This document shows positions 43,369-53,691 of a stretch of 64,000 nt of DNA, one piece after another. Within the stretch, counting starts at the first letter, position 1. Each line of letters begins with the position of its first letter. The position numbers and the translations under genes are program-made. The notes under the pieces were generated by a model. The model was not told the origin of the DNA. It did not search any database and saw nothing but the letters and a program-made list of their open reading frames with translations. The stretch comes from Bacillus sp. FJAT-26390 (lineage in GTDB: Bacteria > Bacillota > Bacilli > Paenibacillales > Paenibacillaceae). The stretch covers positions 16,930 through 80,929 of the forward strand of contig NZ_MAQX01000005.1 in assembly GCF_001682865.1 (NCBI RefSeq), given 5' to 3'.

Positions 43369-44766
43369 TTATTGCTGCTTCTTTTCTTTCTTCGCTTTGG
43401 CACGGCCGCGAATCTTGTCCGCATAACCTGGTTTATTCACTTGGCGCTCGCGCGCAATCGCGAGGTCGCCAGCCGGAACATCATGCGTTACTGTAGATCC
43501 GGCAACGACATAAGCGCCATCGCCGATCTTCACGGGAGCAATGAGGTTGACGTTGCTGCCGATAAACGCATTGTCGCCGATTTCTGTAACAAATTTATTA
43601 TAGCCGTCATAATTGACCGTAATCGCACCGCAGCCAACGTTCACGTCTTTGCCTACCTTGGCATCTCCTACATAGCTCAGATGCGACACTTTGCTTCCAT
43701 CGTCCAACGTTGCGTTTTTGAGTTCAACGAAATCGCCGATTTTGCAGCCAACGCCAAGCTTCGAGCCTGGGCGTAAGTTAGCGTAAGGACCTACCGAGCT
43801 GGTGTCGCCTACGACAGACTCCGCCACAACGGAATATTTAATCGTAACGCCTGCTCCGATTGTGCTGTCCGCAATGTCAGCTTGAGGACCAATGATGCAA
43901 TCCTCGCCAATAACCGTTGATCCGCGCAGCACCGTACCCGGATAAATAACCGTGTCCGAACCGATTTGTACCCCTGCCTCTATATAAGTCGAAGAAGCAT
44001 CGATAAGCGTAACGCCGCCAAGCAAATGGTTGCGGTTAATACGCTCGCGCATGAAGCGCTCCGCTTCCGCAAGCGCAACGCGGTCGTTCACGCCAATGGC
44101 CTCCGCCAAATCCGAAGTGCAGTAGCCTTGAACGGATTCGCCTGCCTCGCGGAAAATGCCGATAACATCGGTCAAATAAAATTCTCCCTGCGCGTTGTTG
44201 CTCGTTACCTTCGCAAGCGCTGCGAACAGCTTCTTGTTGTCGAAGCAGTACGTGCCTGTATTGATTTCTTTAACCGCCGCCTCATCCGGCGAACAATCCT
44301 TCTGCTCGACTATGCGCTGCACCGTTCCATCCTCGCCGCGAATAACGCGCCCGTAGCCGGCAGGAACATCAAATGATGCCGTAAGCACCGTAGCAGCCGC
44401 ACCGCTTGATGCATGCAGCTCAAGCATTGCGCTAATCGTGGAAGCCTGTACGAGAGGCGTATCTCCGCAAATAACGATCGTCGTGCCATCCTCTTCGCCC
44501 AGCAAGCCTTCAGCTTGACGCACCGCATGGCCCGTACCTAGCTGCTGCTCCTGCAGCACATATTCCGCGCTGTCGCCCAAAAAGGACTTAACCATTTCCG
44601 CACCATGCCCTACGATCACAACGGAGCGCTCCGCTTTCGCTTCCTTCACAACATCAAGCACATGACCAACCATCGGCTTCCCGCATACCGGATGAAGCAC
44701 TTTATATAATTTCGATTTCATACGCTTGCCCTGTCCGGCTGCAAGCACAATCGCCATCACTTTCAA
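43369..44766 (-). CDS. glmU: Bifunctional GlmU: GlcNAc-1-P uridyltransferase / GlcN-1-P acetyltransferase
   Basis: Makes UDP-GlcNAc for peptidoglycan. 465 residues: the N-terminal uridyltransferase has LAAGQGKRMKSKLYKVLHPVCGKPMVGH and EQQLGTGHAVRQAE; from about residue 255 the left-handed beta helix begins with hexapeptide repeats (VIYPGTVLRGSTVIGEDCIIGP), with the acetyl-CoA region NYDGYNKFVTEIGDNAFIGSN. A TTG start follows GGAGG at eight bases; an ATG three codons later is the alternative. Confidence 0.96.
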   Translation of the reverse strand: MKVMAIVLAAGQGKRMKSKLYKVLHPVCGKPMVGHVLDVVKEAKAERSVVIVGHGAEMVKSFLGDSAEYVLQEQQLGTGHAVRQAEGLLGEEDGTTIVICGDTPLVQASTISAMLELHASSGAAATVLTASFDVPAGYGRVIRGEDGTVQRIVEQKDCSPDEAAVKEINTGTYCFDNKKLFAALAKVTSNNAQGEFYLTDVIGIFREAGESVQGYCTSDLAEAIGVNDRVALAEAERFMRERINRNHLLGGVTLIDASSTYIEAGVQIGSDTVIYPGTVLRGSTVIGEDCIIGPQADIADSTIGAGVTIKYSVVAESVVGDTSSVGPYANLRPGSKLGVGCKIGDFVELKNATLDDGSKVSHLSYVGDAKVGKDVNVGCGAITVNYDGYNKFVTEIGDNAFIGSNVNLIAPVKIGDGAYVVAGSTVTHDVPAGDLAIARERQVNKPGYADKIRGRAKAKKEKKQQ

Positions 44767-44872
44767 ATGAAAGACCTCCTAAATCTACTATGAATAATAA
44801 ACACAGTTAAACCCATCTACAAAAAATACTAGCTTTATTATATTCCATTATACGATTATGTTCCTCTATTGC

Positions 44873-44902
44873 AAAAAAAAGAAAAGAGAGCCATGGCTCT
44901 CT
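44873..44902 (-). terminator. Terminator of spoVG
   Basis: GAGAGCC/GGCTCTC palindrome (44885-44902), followed on minus by UUUUCUUUUUUUU. Confidence 0.85.
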
Positions 44903-44938
44903 TCTCCAAACAACCCCAAAATTCATGAAATGCTTTGG

Positions 44939-45226
<288 letters not shown>

Positions 45227-45260
45227 TCACCACCTTTGTCTATCAGAGACTTGGTGTATA

Positions 45261-45285
45261 CTTCCACGTTTTTGTGCCAATTCCT
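45261..45285 (-). promoter_or_regulatory. Sigma-H-type promoter of spoVG
   Basis: AGGAATT (45279-45285) and GAAG (45261-45264) are separated by 14 bases ending CGTG, the same layout as the B. subtilis spoVG sigma-H promoter (AGGATTT, 14 bases ending CGTG, GAAT). The sequence just upstream is very AT-rich. Confidence 0.65.
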
Positions 45286-45350
45286 TCTACATTTTTGGAA
45301 AAATCATGCTGTATTTAAAATATTTTTTTACAATTAAATCTTTTTCGTTT

Positions 45351-45749
45351 TCATTCGACAAGAGTCGATGCAATGACCTCTATTTCGACAAAAACATCCT
45401 TTGGCAGCCTCGCGACCTCAACGGCTGATCGAGCCGGTTTATGCTCTCCGAAGTACGACGAGTAAATGCCATTTACCGTTGCAAATTGATTCATGTCCTT
45501 CATAAATACAGTAGCTTTTACTACATCCTGAAAGCCGGCGCCTGCAGCCGCAAGAACAGCCTCCAAATTACGAAACACTTGATGGGTTTGTTCTTCTATT
45601 CCGCCTTCTACAAGCTGTCCAGATGCATCTAATGGAATTTGTCCCGAAGTGAACAATAATCCTCCCAGCTTTATCGCTTGCGAATAAGGCCCAATCGCTG
45701 CAGGCGCTTTATCAGTTGCGATTACTTCCAGTTGCTGCTTCGTAGTCAT
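45351..45749 (-). CDS. ridA: RidA-family enamine/imine deaminase YabJ
   Basis: Hydrolyses reactive enamines and imines formed by PLP enzymes. 132 residues: [28 protein letters not shown], then [15 protein letters not shown] and the active arginine in [19 protein letters not shown]. The start at 45749 gives family length. It lies between purR and spoVG, as in B. subtilis, where it is part of the purR operon. Confidence 0.94.
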   Translation of the reverse strand: MTTKQQLEVIATDKAPAAIGPYSQAIKLGGLLFTSGQIPLDASGQLVEGGIEEQTHQVFRNLEAVLAAAGAGFQDVVKATVFMKDMNQFATVNGIYSSYFGEHKPARSAVEVARLPKDVFVEIEVIASTLVE

Positions 45750-45802
45750 TATGGTCCCAGCCTTTCCTATCAAGAAGTATAAGCCATTATTTCCAGACAA
45801 TT

Positions 45803-46630
45803 TTATCCTTTAAAATAATTACCAGGAACAACAGTCGTTTGCTTCGTTTTCATATCAACGGCAGTCAGCTTAGCCAAGGATACATAATCCTCAAGCAGAC
45901 GTTCTTCGAGCTCTACCTCGCCGGACTCGACAAATACGCCTACTCCCGCAACTGTAGCTTTGAATTCGAACAGCAGATCCATCATTCCTTGGATCGTCCC
46001 GCCAGCCTTCATGAAGTCGTCAATAATAAGAACGCGCGAATGCTCCTTCAGCGCTCTGCGCGCCAGAGACATCGTCTGAATACGCTTCGTTGATCCCGAT
46101 ACATAGTTGATACTAACCGCGGAGCCTTCCGTCACCTTGTTATCGCGCCGCACAATGACAACCGGTATGTTCAAGCAGGCAGCCGTTGCATACGCAAGCG
46201 GTATCCCTTTTGTCTCTACCGTCATAATGACGTCGATCTTCCGATCCGCGAACGCGGTTGCAAACATTCTGCCGACATCAGCCAGCAGCTCCGGTTGGCC
46301 TAACATATCCGTTATATACAAATAACCGCCGGGAAGAACCCTCTCAGGCTGCTCTAGCTGGCGGCATATGCTCGTCATAATGGTAAGAGCCGTCGTTTGC
46401 TGCATCTTCGGCGTATATTTCACTCCGCCAGCAGCTCCAGCAAGTGTATGAAGCTCACCAATTCCTTCTTCCTCAAACACTTCTTTAATAATCGCCAGGT
46501 CCTCACTAATTGAAGACTTTGCCGATTGATATCGATCAGCAAATGCTGTCAGTGAAATTAACGTGTGGGGTCGACTTAATAGGTATTGCGTCATTTCAAC
46601 CAACCGCGAGCTCCGTTTCAACTTCTTCAA
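45803..46630 (-). CDS. purR: Purine operon repressor PurR
   Basis: PRPP-responsive repressor of purine genes. 275 residues: N-terminal winged helix ([34 protein letters not shown]) and a phosphoribosyltransferase-like effector domain with the PRPP loop [17 protein letters not shown]. The start is taken as TTG at 46630, since an in-frame ATG six bases earlier lies against the GGGGGGAG site; the N-terminus then matches known PurR. Two inverted PurBox-like sites upstream suggest self-control. Confidence 0.95.
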   Translation of the reverse strand: MKKLKRSSRLVEMTQYLLSRPHTLISLTAFADRYQSAKSSISEDLAIIKEVFEEEGIGELHTLAGAAGGVKYTPKMQQTTALTIMTSICRQLEQPERVLPGGYLYITDMLGQPELLADVGRMFATAFADRKIDVIMTVETKGIPLAYATAACLNIPVVIVRRDNKVTEGSAVSINYVSGSTKRIQTMSLARRALKEHSRVLIIDDFMKAGGTIQGMMDLLFEFKATVAGVGVFVESGEVELEERLLEDYVSLAKLTAVDMKTKQTTVVPGNYFKG

Positions 46631-46647
46631 ACACATCTCCCCCCACT

Positions 46648-46692
46648 AAATCCGAATAATATAATGTCAATATAACATTTTTATACGGATTT
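46648..46692. promoter_or_regulatory. Pair of inverted PurBox-like sites before purR
   Basis: AAATCCGAATAAT (46648-46660, plus) fits the PurBox AWWWCCGAACWWT with one mismatch. AAATCCGTATAAA (46680-46692, minus) is a weaker match in the opposite direction, 19 bases away. Paired, convergent PurBoxes are the known PurR operator layout. Confidence 0.55.
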
Positions 46693-46712
46693 AATCAAGA
46701 AGAACGTCAGTC

Positions 46713-47567
46713 CTATGTCAGCATTCTTACCACATAGACTTCTTTGCAGAAACCTCGGAGCCCATTGTAAATGCGCGGAAGCTTGGCTTCCTTCGACACA
46801 AGGCCAAAAACGGTCGGTCCGCTGCCTGACATCAAAACGCCATCGGCGCCAAGACGAATCATGCTTTCCTTCAGCTGCATGACCTCCGGATACACATCCA
46901 GCGTAACCTTCTCCAGTACGTTGCCAAGCCCGTCACAAATATCGGCAAAGGAGCCTCTCTGCAGCGCATCGACCATATTAGGGATGGAAGGATGCTCTTT
47001 CAGCTCGTTAGCCCGGAATCTGCCATAGACGTCTGCTGTGGAAACGTTAATTGGCGGCTTCGCCAGCACGACCCAGCACTGCGGAGGGGCCGCGATATGC
47101 TCAAGCTTCTCGCCACGGCCGCGAGCAATCGCTGTGCCGCCTGTTACGCAAAAAGGAACGTCAGAGCCAAGCTCAGCGCCAAGTCGGCATAGCTCGTCCT
47201 CAGGGATCTGCAGCTTCCACAGCCGGTTTAGTCCGCGCAGCGCAGCAGCGGCATCGCTGCTTCCGCCGGCGAGTCCCGCAGCGACCGGAATCTTTTTGTC
47301 CAAATGAATATATACGCCTTGCTTCACATCATAGCGTTCTTTAATAAGCCTAGCCGCTTGAAAGGCTAGGTTCTTCTCGTCTAGAGGTATGTAGCCTACT
47401 TGGCTTGAAATAATAATAGTATCTCTAGGGAGCTCTTCCATTTCAAGTCGATCTGCAAGGTCAACCATCGTCATAATCATCTCGACTTCATGGTAGCCGT
47501 CATCACGCTTGCGGAGCACATCGAGCAATAAATTAATTTTGGCAGGAGCTTTTTCATAAATTTTCAT
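46713..47567 (-). CDS. ispE: 4-diphosphocytidyl-2-C-methyl-D-erythritol kinase
   Basis: GHMP kinase of the MEP isoprenoid pathway. 284 residues: [22 protein letters not shown] with the catalytic lysine, the ATP glycine loop [19 protein letters not shown] near residue 90, and [23 protein letters not shown]-terminal [12 protein letters not shown] closes the active site. It lies between sspF and purR as in Bacillus. A GGGTGA site precedes the ATG. Confidence 0.96.
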   Translation of the reverse strand: MKIYEKAPAKINLLLDVLRKRDDGYHEVEMIMTMVDLADRLEMEELPRDTIIISSQVGYIPLDEKNLAFQAARLIKERYDVKQGVYIHLDKKIPVAAGLAGGSSDAAAALRGLNRLWKLQIPEDELCRLGAELGSDVPFCVTGGTAIARGRGEKLEHIAAPPQCWVVLAKPPINVSTADVYGRFRANELKEHPSIPNMVDALQRGSFADICDGLGNVLEKVTLDVYPEVMQLKESMIRLGADGVLMSGSGPTVFGLVSKEAKLPRIYNGLRGFCKEVYVVRMLT

Positions 47568-47704
47568 CCGATAAGTTCACCCGTTCGTTCGTAAGCTTAA
47601 GCATCATTATATCAAACGAACGCAATAAAAGCTAAGAGATGACAAACGGTTAATTTCCGAATGCCAACACCTTAGCTTTTGCCTGCATAAATATGACGTT
47701 CCGC

Positions 47705-47890
47705 TTACGGCTGATTCGACTTTGCAGCGGCTTGCTCGGCAAGCTGTATCGCACGCTTTACCATGTTGCCCGCGTCCTTCGCACGAATGCTGCCCCAGCC
47801 TTCTTGCTGCACGGTATCGTAAAATCCAAGGTCCTTAGCTAGTTCATATTTCAACTGCTCTGACATCACTCCACGTCTTCTGCGGCCCAT
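47705..47890 (-). CDS. sspF: Alpha/beta-type small acid-soluble spore protein (SspF-like)
   Basis: DNA-protecting spore protein of 61 residues. It has the SASP features: the [19 protein letters not shown] segment and a second conserved block [22 protein letters not shown]. Position between veg and ispE is that of B. subtilis sspF. It follows a GGAGG site and a forespore-type promoter. Confidence 0.9.
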   Translation of the reverse strand: MGRRRRGVMSEQLKYELAKDLGFYDTVQQEGWGSIRAKDAGNMVKRAIQLAEQAAAKSNQP

Positions 47891-47948
47891 TCCATTACCT
47901 CCAACTCCAAATTAACGATAAGCATATAGGCTGTCACTATTGCACAGG

Positions 47949-47978
47949 TAGTATGCTTCAAATTGAATGGGTCCATAC
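47949..47978 (-). promoter_or_regulatory. Forespore (sigma-G-type) promoter of sspF
   Basis: CATACTA (47949-47955) and GTATG (47974-47978) on minus are 18 bases apart. CATACTA fits the minus-10 of sigma-G promoters exactly, which is expected for a SASP gene. Confidence 0.55.
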
Positions 47979-48025
47979 GCGCTGGAATTGGCTCACACTC
48001 GAGAACACTAAGTAAGTTTTTTAAT

Positions 48026-48054
48026 AAAAAAAAAAGCGCAGATTTCTCTGCGCT
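48026..48054 (-). terminator. Terminator of veg
   Basis: An 8-bp stem (48035-48042 with 48047-48054, loop TTTC), followed by ten U. Confidence 0.9.
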
Positions 48055-48081
48055 AACATGCCTCACTAGGCGATATATAAT

Positions 48082-48357
48082 CTATTGTTGCAAATGGGCA
48101 ATACGGACTTGACCTTCATCATTGCATACGGTCACTTCCACCGACTCGGTCAGTATATCCGCATAACTGTAAGAGACACGCTTGAACGCATGTTGCTCTT
48201 CATCCAGCTTAACAATGAAAACAGAAGGGTAGGTTTCTTCCAACGTGCCGGTTCGTTCGATGGTCTTTCGTCGGCCACCGTTCGCTCGAAGACGGATTTT
48301 GGAGCCAACATGAGCTTCCAAACTGCGTTTAATATCCAATAGCGCATTTTTTGCCAT
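48082..48357 (-). CDS. veg: Veg protein
   Basis: Highly expressed small protein which in B. subtilis stimulates biofilm matrix genes by opposing SinR. 91 residues: [31 protein letters not shown], then [31 protein letters not shown], an SH3-like barrel pattern. It has its own terminator, and an AT-rich region lies upstream. Placed between yabG and sspF as in Bacillus. Confidence 0.94.
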   Translation of the reverse strand: MAKNALLDIKRSLEAHVGSKIRLRANGGRRKTIERTGTLEETYPSVFIVKLDEEQHAFKRVSYSYADILTESVEVTVCNDEGQVRIAHLQQ

Positions 48358-48533
48358 TGTCCACTACCACCTCTTTCCTTGTCCATTATAACTAAAAAAA
48401 GGAGGCTTGTCAAACAAAGCAAAATATTATATCAGCCGGAATATTTACTTGTCAACGGTGATTTCACCCATTTTAAAAAAACTGTGTATGAAATAGCAAA
48501 TAATATACATATTAAGAAGTTGCTTCAACCTTA

Positions 48534-48565
48534 AAAAACAAAATAACGCCTAAACGGCGTTATTT
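48534..48565 (-). terminator. Terminator of yabG
   Basis: AAATAACGCC/GGCGTTATTT (48541-48550 with 48556-48565, loop TAAAC), with a U-rich tail on minus. Confidence 0.85.
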
Positions 48566-48576
48566 GTTTTACTGAT

Positions 48577-49461
48577 TTACTGCTTTAACATAGAAGAGGA
48601 TTCCGTTATTTTAGGCTTCGGCATGCCAACGCGGAAGCGTCCCATCGTCTCAATGCCGCCTACACCATCGATTCCGCTTATCGTGCCATGAATAACGTCA
48701 GCTAAGTTGATCGTGTCTTTAATCGACGTATAGCTCGCTTTAATGGCTATATAAACGGGATCGAGCGCATGAATCAAAATACGTCCAGGCGAGCTCGCAA
48801 AGTTGGAGCCTACCTGAAGCAATGCTTCAAAATGCGATTGGCAAGCACCCGCAATAACAATCAATCCGTCGCGATTCTTCTCGTATTCACGAGCAACGCG
48901 AACCGCATTAACGAAATGCTGTGAATTTTTGTAGCTGCTTAGGCTGTATAGGTCCATTTGTGCGCGGTTTTTCAATACACCGTCATGTCCGGTTATAACG
49001 ACGATATCCGGTTGGATTTGAGGCAGCAGTCGGTACAGCACATCAGCCATTTGGGATTCATGCACATGAAGGCCATGCGAAGGAACATGCATCGTGTTGT
49101 ACAGCTGCATGCTCTTCTTCAAATAGTTACCGTCGCCATCGAGATGAAGAACTTTTCCTGGCACTTCAAAAAATGGCTGGCTCTGCTGCATCGCATGCCG
49201 AATATTATCCTCGTTCTCAATCGCTTGACGTTCTCGTTCAGAGTGCATACGTCTTAAGGAATCATTTACTTTTATTCGAACTTGCTGAACCGCGCTTGTC
49301 GATTCTGGATCGCGTACGACCGACAGATCTGGAATCGGAGCATCCGCAAGCAATCGGTAGTCCGTGCCCTTCAGAACAGCAGTTTCTGTACGAACAGCTT
49401 CAACTTTAAATAGCACGTCACCGCCATACGATTTGCGGACGACCAGGTCCCCTTGCTTCAT
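48577..49461 (-). CDS. yabG: Sporulation-specific cysteine-type protease YabG
   Basis: Cleaves spore coat proteins such as SpoIVA, preparing them for cross-linking; made in the mother cell. 294 residues: GDLVVRKSYGGDVLFKVE, LHLDGDGNYLKKSMQLYNTM, IVVITGHDGVLKN and GACQSHFEALLQVGSNFASSPGRILIHALDP, the last containing the probable active cysteine and histidine. Length and position agree with B. subtilis. Confidence 0.93.
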   Translation of the reverse strand: MKQGDLVVRKSYGGDVLFKVEAVRTETAVLKGTDYRLLADAPIPDLSVVRDPESTSAVQQVRIKVNDSLRRMHSERERQAIENEDNIRHAMQQSQPFFEVPGKVLHLDGDGNYLKKSMQLYNTMHVPSHGLHVHESQMADVLYRLLPQIQPDIVVITGHDGVLKNRAQMDLYSLSSYKNSQHFVNAVRVAREYEKNRDGLIVIAGACQSHFEALLQVGSNFASSPGRILIHALDPVYIAIKASYTSIKDTINLADVIHGTISGIDGVGGIETMGRFRVGMPKPKITESSSMLKQ

Positions 49462-49517
49462 GGGTAAATCACCTCTTCCTCTATCCTATGGGCAGATAGA
49501 GCGAATGGTGAGTATTT

Positions 49518-50462
<945 letters not shown>

Positions 50463-51011
50463 CTAACCCCCCAGTTCCTCTTCCATTTGCTTAAACGCTT
50501 CTGCAAATTCCACCTTGGAAATGCGAAAGCTTGTACAACGCTTGTAGAACTGCTTGCCGTTTGCATAACCGATCCCGAGTAGCTTGCCCATAACCAAGCG
50601 TCGATTAGAAGCGTCAGGATGAACAATAAGCCCCGCTTCCATTAAATCCTCAAAGCTAATCTCTCCCGATTCGTCAAGCGACTCTGTACGGAGCTCTGAG
50701 AGTGCCGTGCGAATCGCATCCGGGCTTGCATTCTCAATGCCGATATCTCCCTTGTACAAAGCTTGCTCCTGTGGCAAAAAAGCATGCTTGCAACCGGGCG
50801 CGTGACGCGCAACGATTTTGCGAATTCGCTCTCCCGCATGGTCGGGATCTGTAAATATAATAATGCCGCGGCGCTCGTTCGCAAGCGCAATTCTTCTCAG
50901 CACGTCCTCGCCGATAGCCGAGCCGTTCGTCTCTATGGTGTCCGCTTCAACCGCCCGTTTTATCGCTGCGGTATCGTCTTTACCTTCAACGACAATGATC
51001 TCTTTGATCAT
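50463..51011 (-). CDS. rnmV: Ribonuclease M5
   Basis: Toprim-domain nuclease that matures 5S rRNA. 182 residues: IKEIIVVEGKDDTAAIKRAV with the metal glutamate, IIIFTDPDHAGERIRK with the DxD of Toprim, and a C-terminal part ending VEFAEAFKQME. The start is uncertain: ATG at 51011, a TTG one codon earlier and an ATG at 51020 all lie within reach of AAGGGA. It pairs with ksgA as in other Bacillota. Confidence 0.94.
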   Translation of the reverse strand: MIKEIIVVEGKDDTAAIKRAVEADTIETNGSAIGEDVLRRIALANERRGIIIFTDPDHAGERIRKIVARHAPGCKHAFLPQEQALYKGDIGIENASPDAIRTALSELRTESLDESGEISFEDLMEAGLIVHPDASNRRLVMGKLLGIGYANGKQFYKRCTSFRISKVEFAEAFKQMEEELGG

Positions 51012-51136
51012 CAAGACCATTCCCTTCAAAATAAACTCTTATAAACCCGCAAACATGCAAAAAGAAGAGGCGGTGCCTCTCCTTATGATGGCATATTTAA
51101 TTGAATATTACGATAAGATGATGGTAAACCCGCATA

Positions 51137-52285
51137 TTAGCTTGACGTTGGTTTATTAGGCCCGAGCACGTAAACGGTAAAGCCCTTCTTCCTGCCAAAC
51201 TTATTTGCCGTTTTGTTGCTATCGAAGTATACGTCGATTTTGTTTCCTTTTATCGCGCTGCCCGTATCCTCAGCCCGGCGGAAACCGATCCCTTCAATAT
51301 AAACCCACCAGCCAATCGGAATAACCTTTGGATCAACCGCTATCGTTCGTCCTTCTTTCACACGGGAGCCAGATGCTGTAATCCCGTAATCCGGATGGTC
51401 GGAATCTTTACCTGTAGAAGCGACACCTGCCGAATAGGCAGTCAGCGTGAAGTTCTTAAGTACGGTCTTGGCCTTGAACGATACACCGCTCTTCGTAAGC
51501 GTTGCAACGCTCTGGCTTTTGTTAGAGAGCACAGAAACTTTTGGTTCAGCCTTCTTCGTTCCGATAGCGACAACCTGGTCAACTGCAGCGGTCTGGACAA
51601 CCTTGCTGACCATCTTCTTCGAAATGAGAATGCCGTCCTCGTACTGCTTCTCGATATGTTCAACAATAAGGCCTTCCTTACCGGTTTGCACGAGCTTTTC
51701 CTTGCCCGCTTCCAGCGTAGGATCTTTCTTCTTTACGATAGAGTACGGCATGGCGCGCTCGGATTCAGACACCTTCGTGTCGACACGTACGACCGTTACC
51801 GTTAATTCCGAATCAACTACCGTATTAAGCGGAGGCATTACTTTATCATGATTACGAACTGGAATATTTAATTCCTCGATCGCTGCCTGCACTGTTCTCT
51901 CTGTCGTATATACAGTAGAGGTCTTGCCATCAGCTTTCACAATTACCGGAATCGCTTGAGTAACCTCAATTCGATCTCCGTCCTTTATTGCCGCATTAAG
52001 CGGTATGGACACCTCATCATGTGGTCCAATTGCGATAGCTTGTTCATCCAGTAGGCGTTGCAGGACCCATTGCTTCGTTTCCACAATGGTTTCTTGTCCG
52101 TTCACTACTACGGAGACGCTTTTGACAGCCGTTCCGTACAACAACACCAAAAACATGAAAGTCATAGCGATTGAGATAGTAGCACTCAAAAGAATCAAAC
52201 GCAAGTTTTCACGCTTCCATCGCAATGCGAAAGACATGCTGGATGATCGTTTCCCATGGGTGTCCTTAACCTGGAGTATTCCCAC
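51137..52285 (-). CDS. yabE: 3D-domain cell wall protein with DUF348 and G5 domains (YabE/RpfB-like)
   Basis: Probable peptidoglycan-cleaving, resuscitation-factor-like protein. 382 residues: an N-terminal membrane anchor (about 28-50), two or three DUF348 repeats (SVVVNGQETIVETKQWVLQRLL and similar), a G5 domain (EHIEKQYEDGILISKKMVSKVVQTAAVDQVVAIGTKK) and a C-terminal 3D domain with TAYSAG, DPKVIPIGWWVYIEGIGFRRAEDTGSAIKGNKIDVYF, whose aspartates are catalytic. It starts with GTG after GGAGG. Confidence 0.92.
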   Translation of the reverse strand: MGILQVKDTHGKRSSSMSFALRWKRENLRLILLSATISIAMTFMFLVLLYGTAVKSVSVVVNGQETIVETKQWVLQRLLDEQAIAIGPHDEVSIPLNAAIKDGDRIEVTQAIPVIVKADGKTSTVYTTERTVQAAIEELNIPVRNHDKVMPPLNTVVDSELTVTVVRVDTKVSESERAMPYSIVKKKDPTLEAGKEKLVQTGKEGLIVEHIEKQYEDGILISKKMVSKVVQTAAVDQVVAIGTKKAEPKVSVLSNKSQSVATLTKSGVSFKAKTVLKNFTLTAYSAGVASTGKDSDHPDYGITASGSRVKEGRTIAVDPKVIPIGWWVYIEGIGFRRAEDTGSAIKGNKIDVYFDSNKTANKFGRKKGFTVYVLGPNKPTSS

Positions 52286-52900
52286 TTCATCGGTCCTCCT
52301 TCATAGCCCCGCCGCCAAGTGTTACGCATGATACAACTGACGCGACTATAGTATATTGGCGTGCAAGCACGCAATCCAGTACTGCTATCGATCCTCCCAC
52401 CCCCATCTTTAATCCCTATGTCGACAAATTCCCGTTTATTCGAAAATAAAAAGAAGCCGTCGACAGAGGATCTGTTTCGTGGCTTCCCGGTAAATGATTA
52501 CACTGGGATACAGAAAAATGGATGCACGAGGTTGATCACTCTCTATGAACGCTTACGAGGTTAGCTGACGGATTCGGGCAAGAGAGACGCCCTATTCGAA
52601 AACGCAATGCTCATGGCAAAGGCTCCGAAATTCACCCCTTGAAGAATTCAAAACACGGTACAAAAACCCGTATTTGGTTCCCCCGCTCTCCAAATGGAGA
52701 TTAAGCGCAAACTGGAAATCCAATACAAAATGTAATGCTCTGAGTTGAATCATACCCTCATACGAGGTGAATTGTAAAGATACGATAAAAGACGATTTAA
52801 GCGAAAAAGGTGGATAAAGACGGAAAAATTAAGCGATAATCGCTATAAAAATTAGTTTTTACGCGATAAAGGTCTTAAATTCTCTCTGGTTCTCTCGTTT
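52286..52900. other. Intergenic region between tatD and yabE
   Basis: 615 bases. It contains the yabE promoter region, a terminator-like hairpin (52443-52486) and several small unphased inverted repeats between 52570 and 52770. A short plus-strand frame (52361-52564) has no ribosome site. B. subtilis has an antisense RNA against yabE, but nothing certain of that kind is visible. Confidence 0.5.
52443..52486 (-). terminator. Terminator-like hairpin downstream of tatD
   Basis: GAAGCC/GGCTTC (52481-52486 with 52453-52458) with inner ACAGA/TCTGT pairing, followed on minus by UUUUUAUUUU. It lies about 410 bases past tatD and could end either tatD transcripts or a separate small transcript. Confidence 0.6.
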
Positions 52901-53674
52901 TCAGACAATACCAAAACATTTTTTTCCGTTTTCGGTCGTAATTGCGCCTATTTCTTCAACAGATTTGCCTAATAATTCGGCTGCTGTCTGTGCGACGAGT
53001 GCCACATACGAGGACTCATTTCGCTTCCCTCTGAACGGATGAGGAGCCAAATATGGAGCATCGGTTTCAATCAAAATTTTATCGAGCGGAACCTGCTTAA
53101 GCACCTCTTTGGGTACCCTTGCATTTTGGAAAGTAACCGGCCCTCCGAACGAAATATAAAAATTCATATCCAGGCATTGTTTTGCGGTTTCCCAGCTGCC
53201 TGAGAAGCAGTGCATGACCCCTCCAACCTCGGCTGCATTTTCCTCCTGCAAAATCCGAATGACATCCTCATGCGCATCGCGGTTATGAATAACGATAGGC
53301 TTGCCTACTTTGCGGGCTAGGCGGATTTGCTCGCGGAATACACGCTGCTGAACGTCTTTGGGTGACGTGTCCCAGTGATAATCCAAGCCGATTTCACCGA
53401 TAGCAACAACCTTCTCATGTGCGCAAAGGCGCTCGATCCATTCTAAATCCTCGGGAAGCATGTCGATGCTATCCACCGGGTGCCAGCCAACAGCCGCATA
53501 AATAAAATCATACTGCTCAGCAAGCGCAATCGTCGTTGGGATGGTTTCACGGTTAAACCCGATATTAAGCAGCATGTGTACGCCTGCATCCTTCGCGCGC
53601 TGAATAACCTCGTCGCGATCCTCATCGAATTTATATGAGTCTAAGTGCGTATGGGTATCAAAAAGTAATGTCAT
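52901..53674 (-). CDS. tatD: TatD-family metal-dependent DNase
   Basis: 257 residues with the TIM-barrel hydrolase motifs: LFDTHTHLDSYKFDEDRDEV, AIGEIGLDYHWD, PIVIHNRDAHED, MHCFSGSWETAKQ and ILIETDAPYLAPHP. These give the metal-binding histidines and aspartates. In B. subtilis this gene (yabD) follows metS, but here an HD-domain gene takes that place, 17 bases upstream. Confidence 0.94.
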   Translation of the reverse strand: MTLLFDTHTHLDSYKFDEDRDEVIQRAKDAGVHMLLNIGFNRETIPTTIALAEQYDFIYAAVGWHPVDSIDMLPEDLEWIERLCAHEKVVAIGEIGLDYHWDTSPKDVQQRVFREQIRLARKVGKPIVIHNRDAHEDVIRILQEENAAEVGGVMHCFSGSWETAKQCLDMNFYISFGGPVTFQNARVPKEVLKQVPLDKILIETDAPYLAPHPFRGKRNESSYVALVAQTAAELLGKSVEEIGAITTENGKKCFGIV

Positions 53675-53691
53675 GTTAGTGTCAGGCTCCT

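Noticed and set aside
47866..48066. 66-codon minus-strand frame upstream of sspF
   Set aside because: It covers the sspF promoter and the veg terminator and has no ribosome site.
52361..52564. 67-codon plus-strand frame between yabE and tatD
   Set aside because: No ribosome site, runs through a terminator-like hairpin, no recognisable family.
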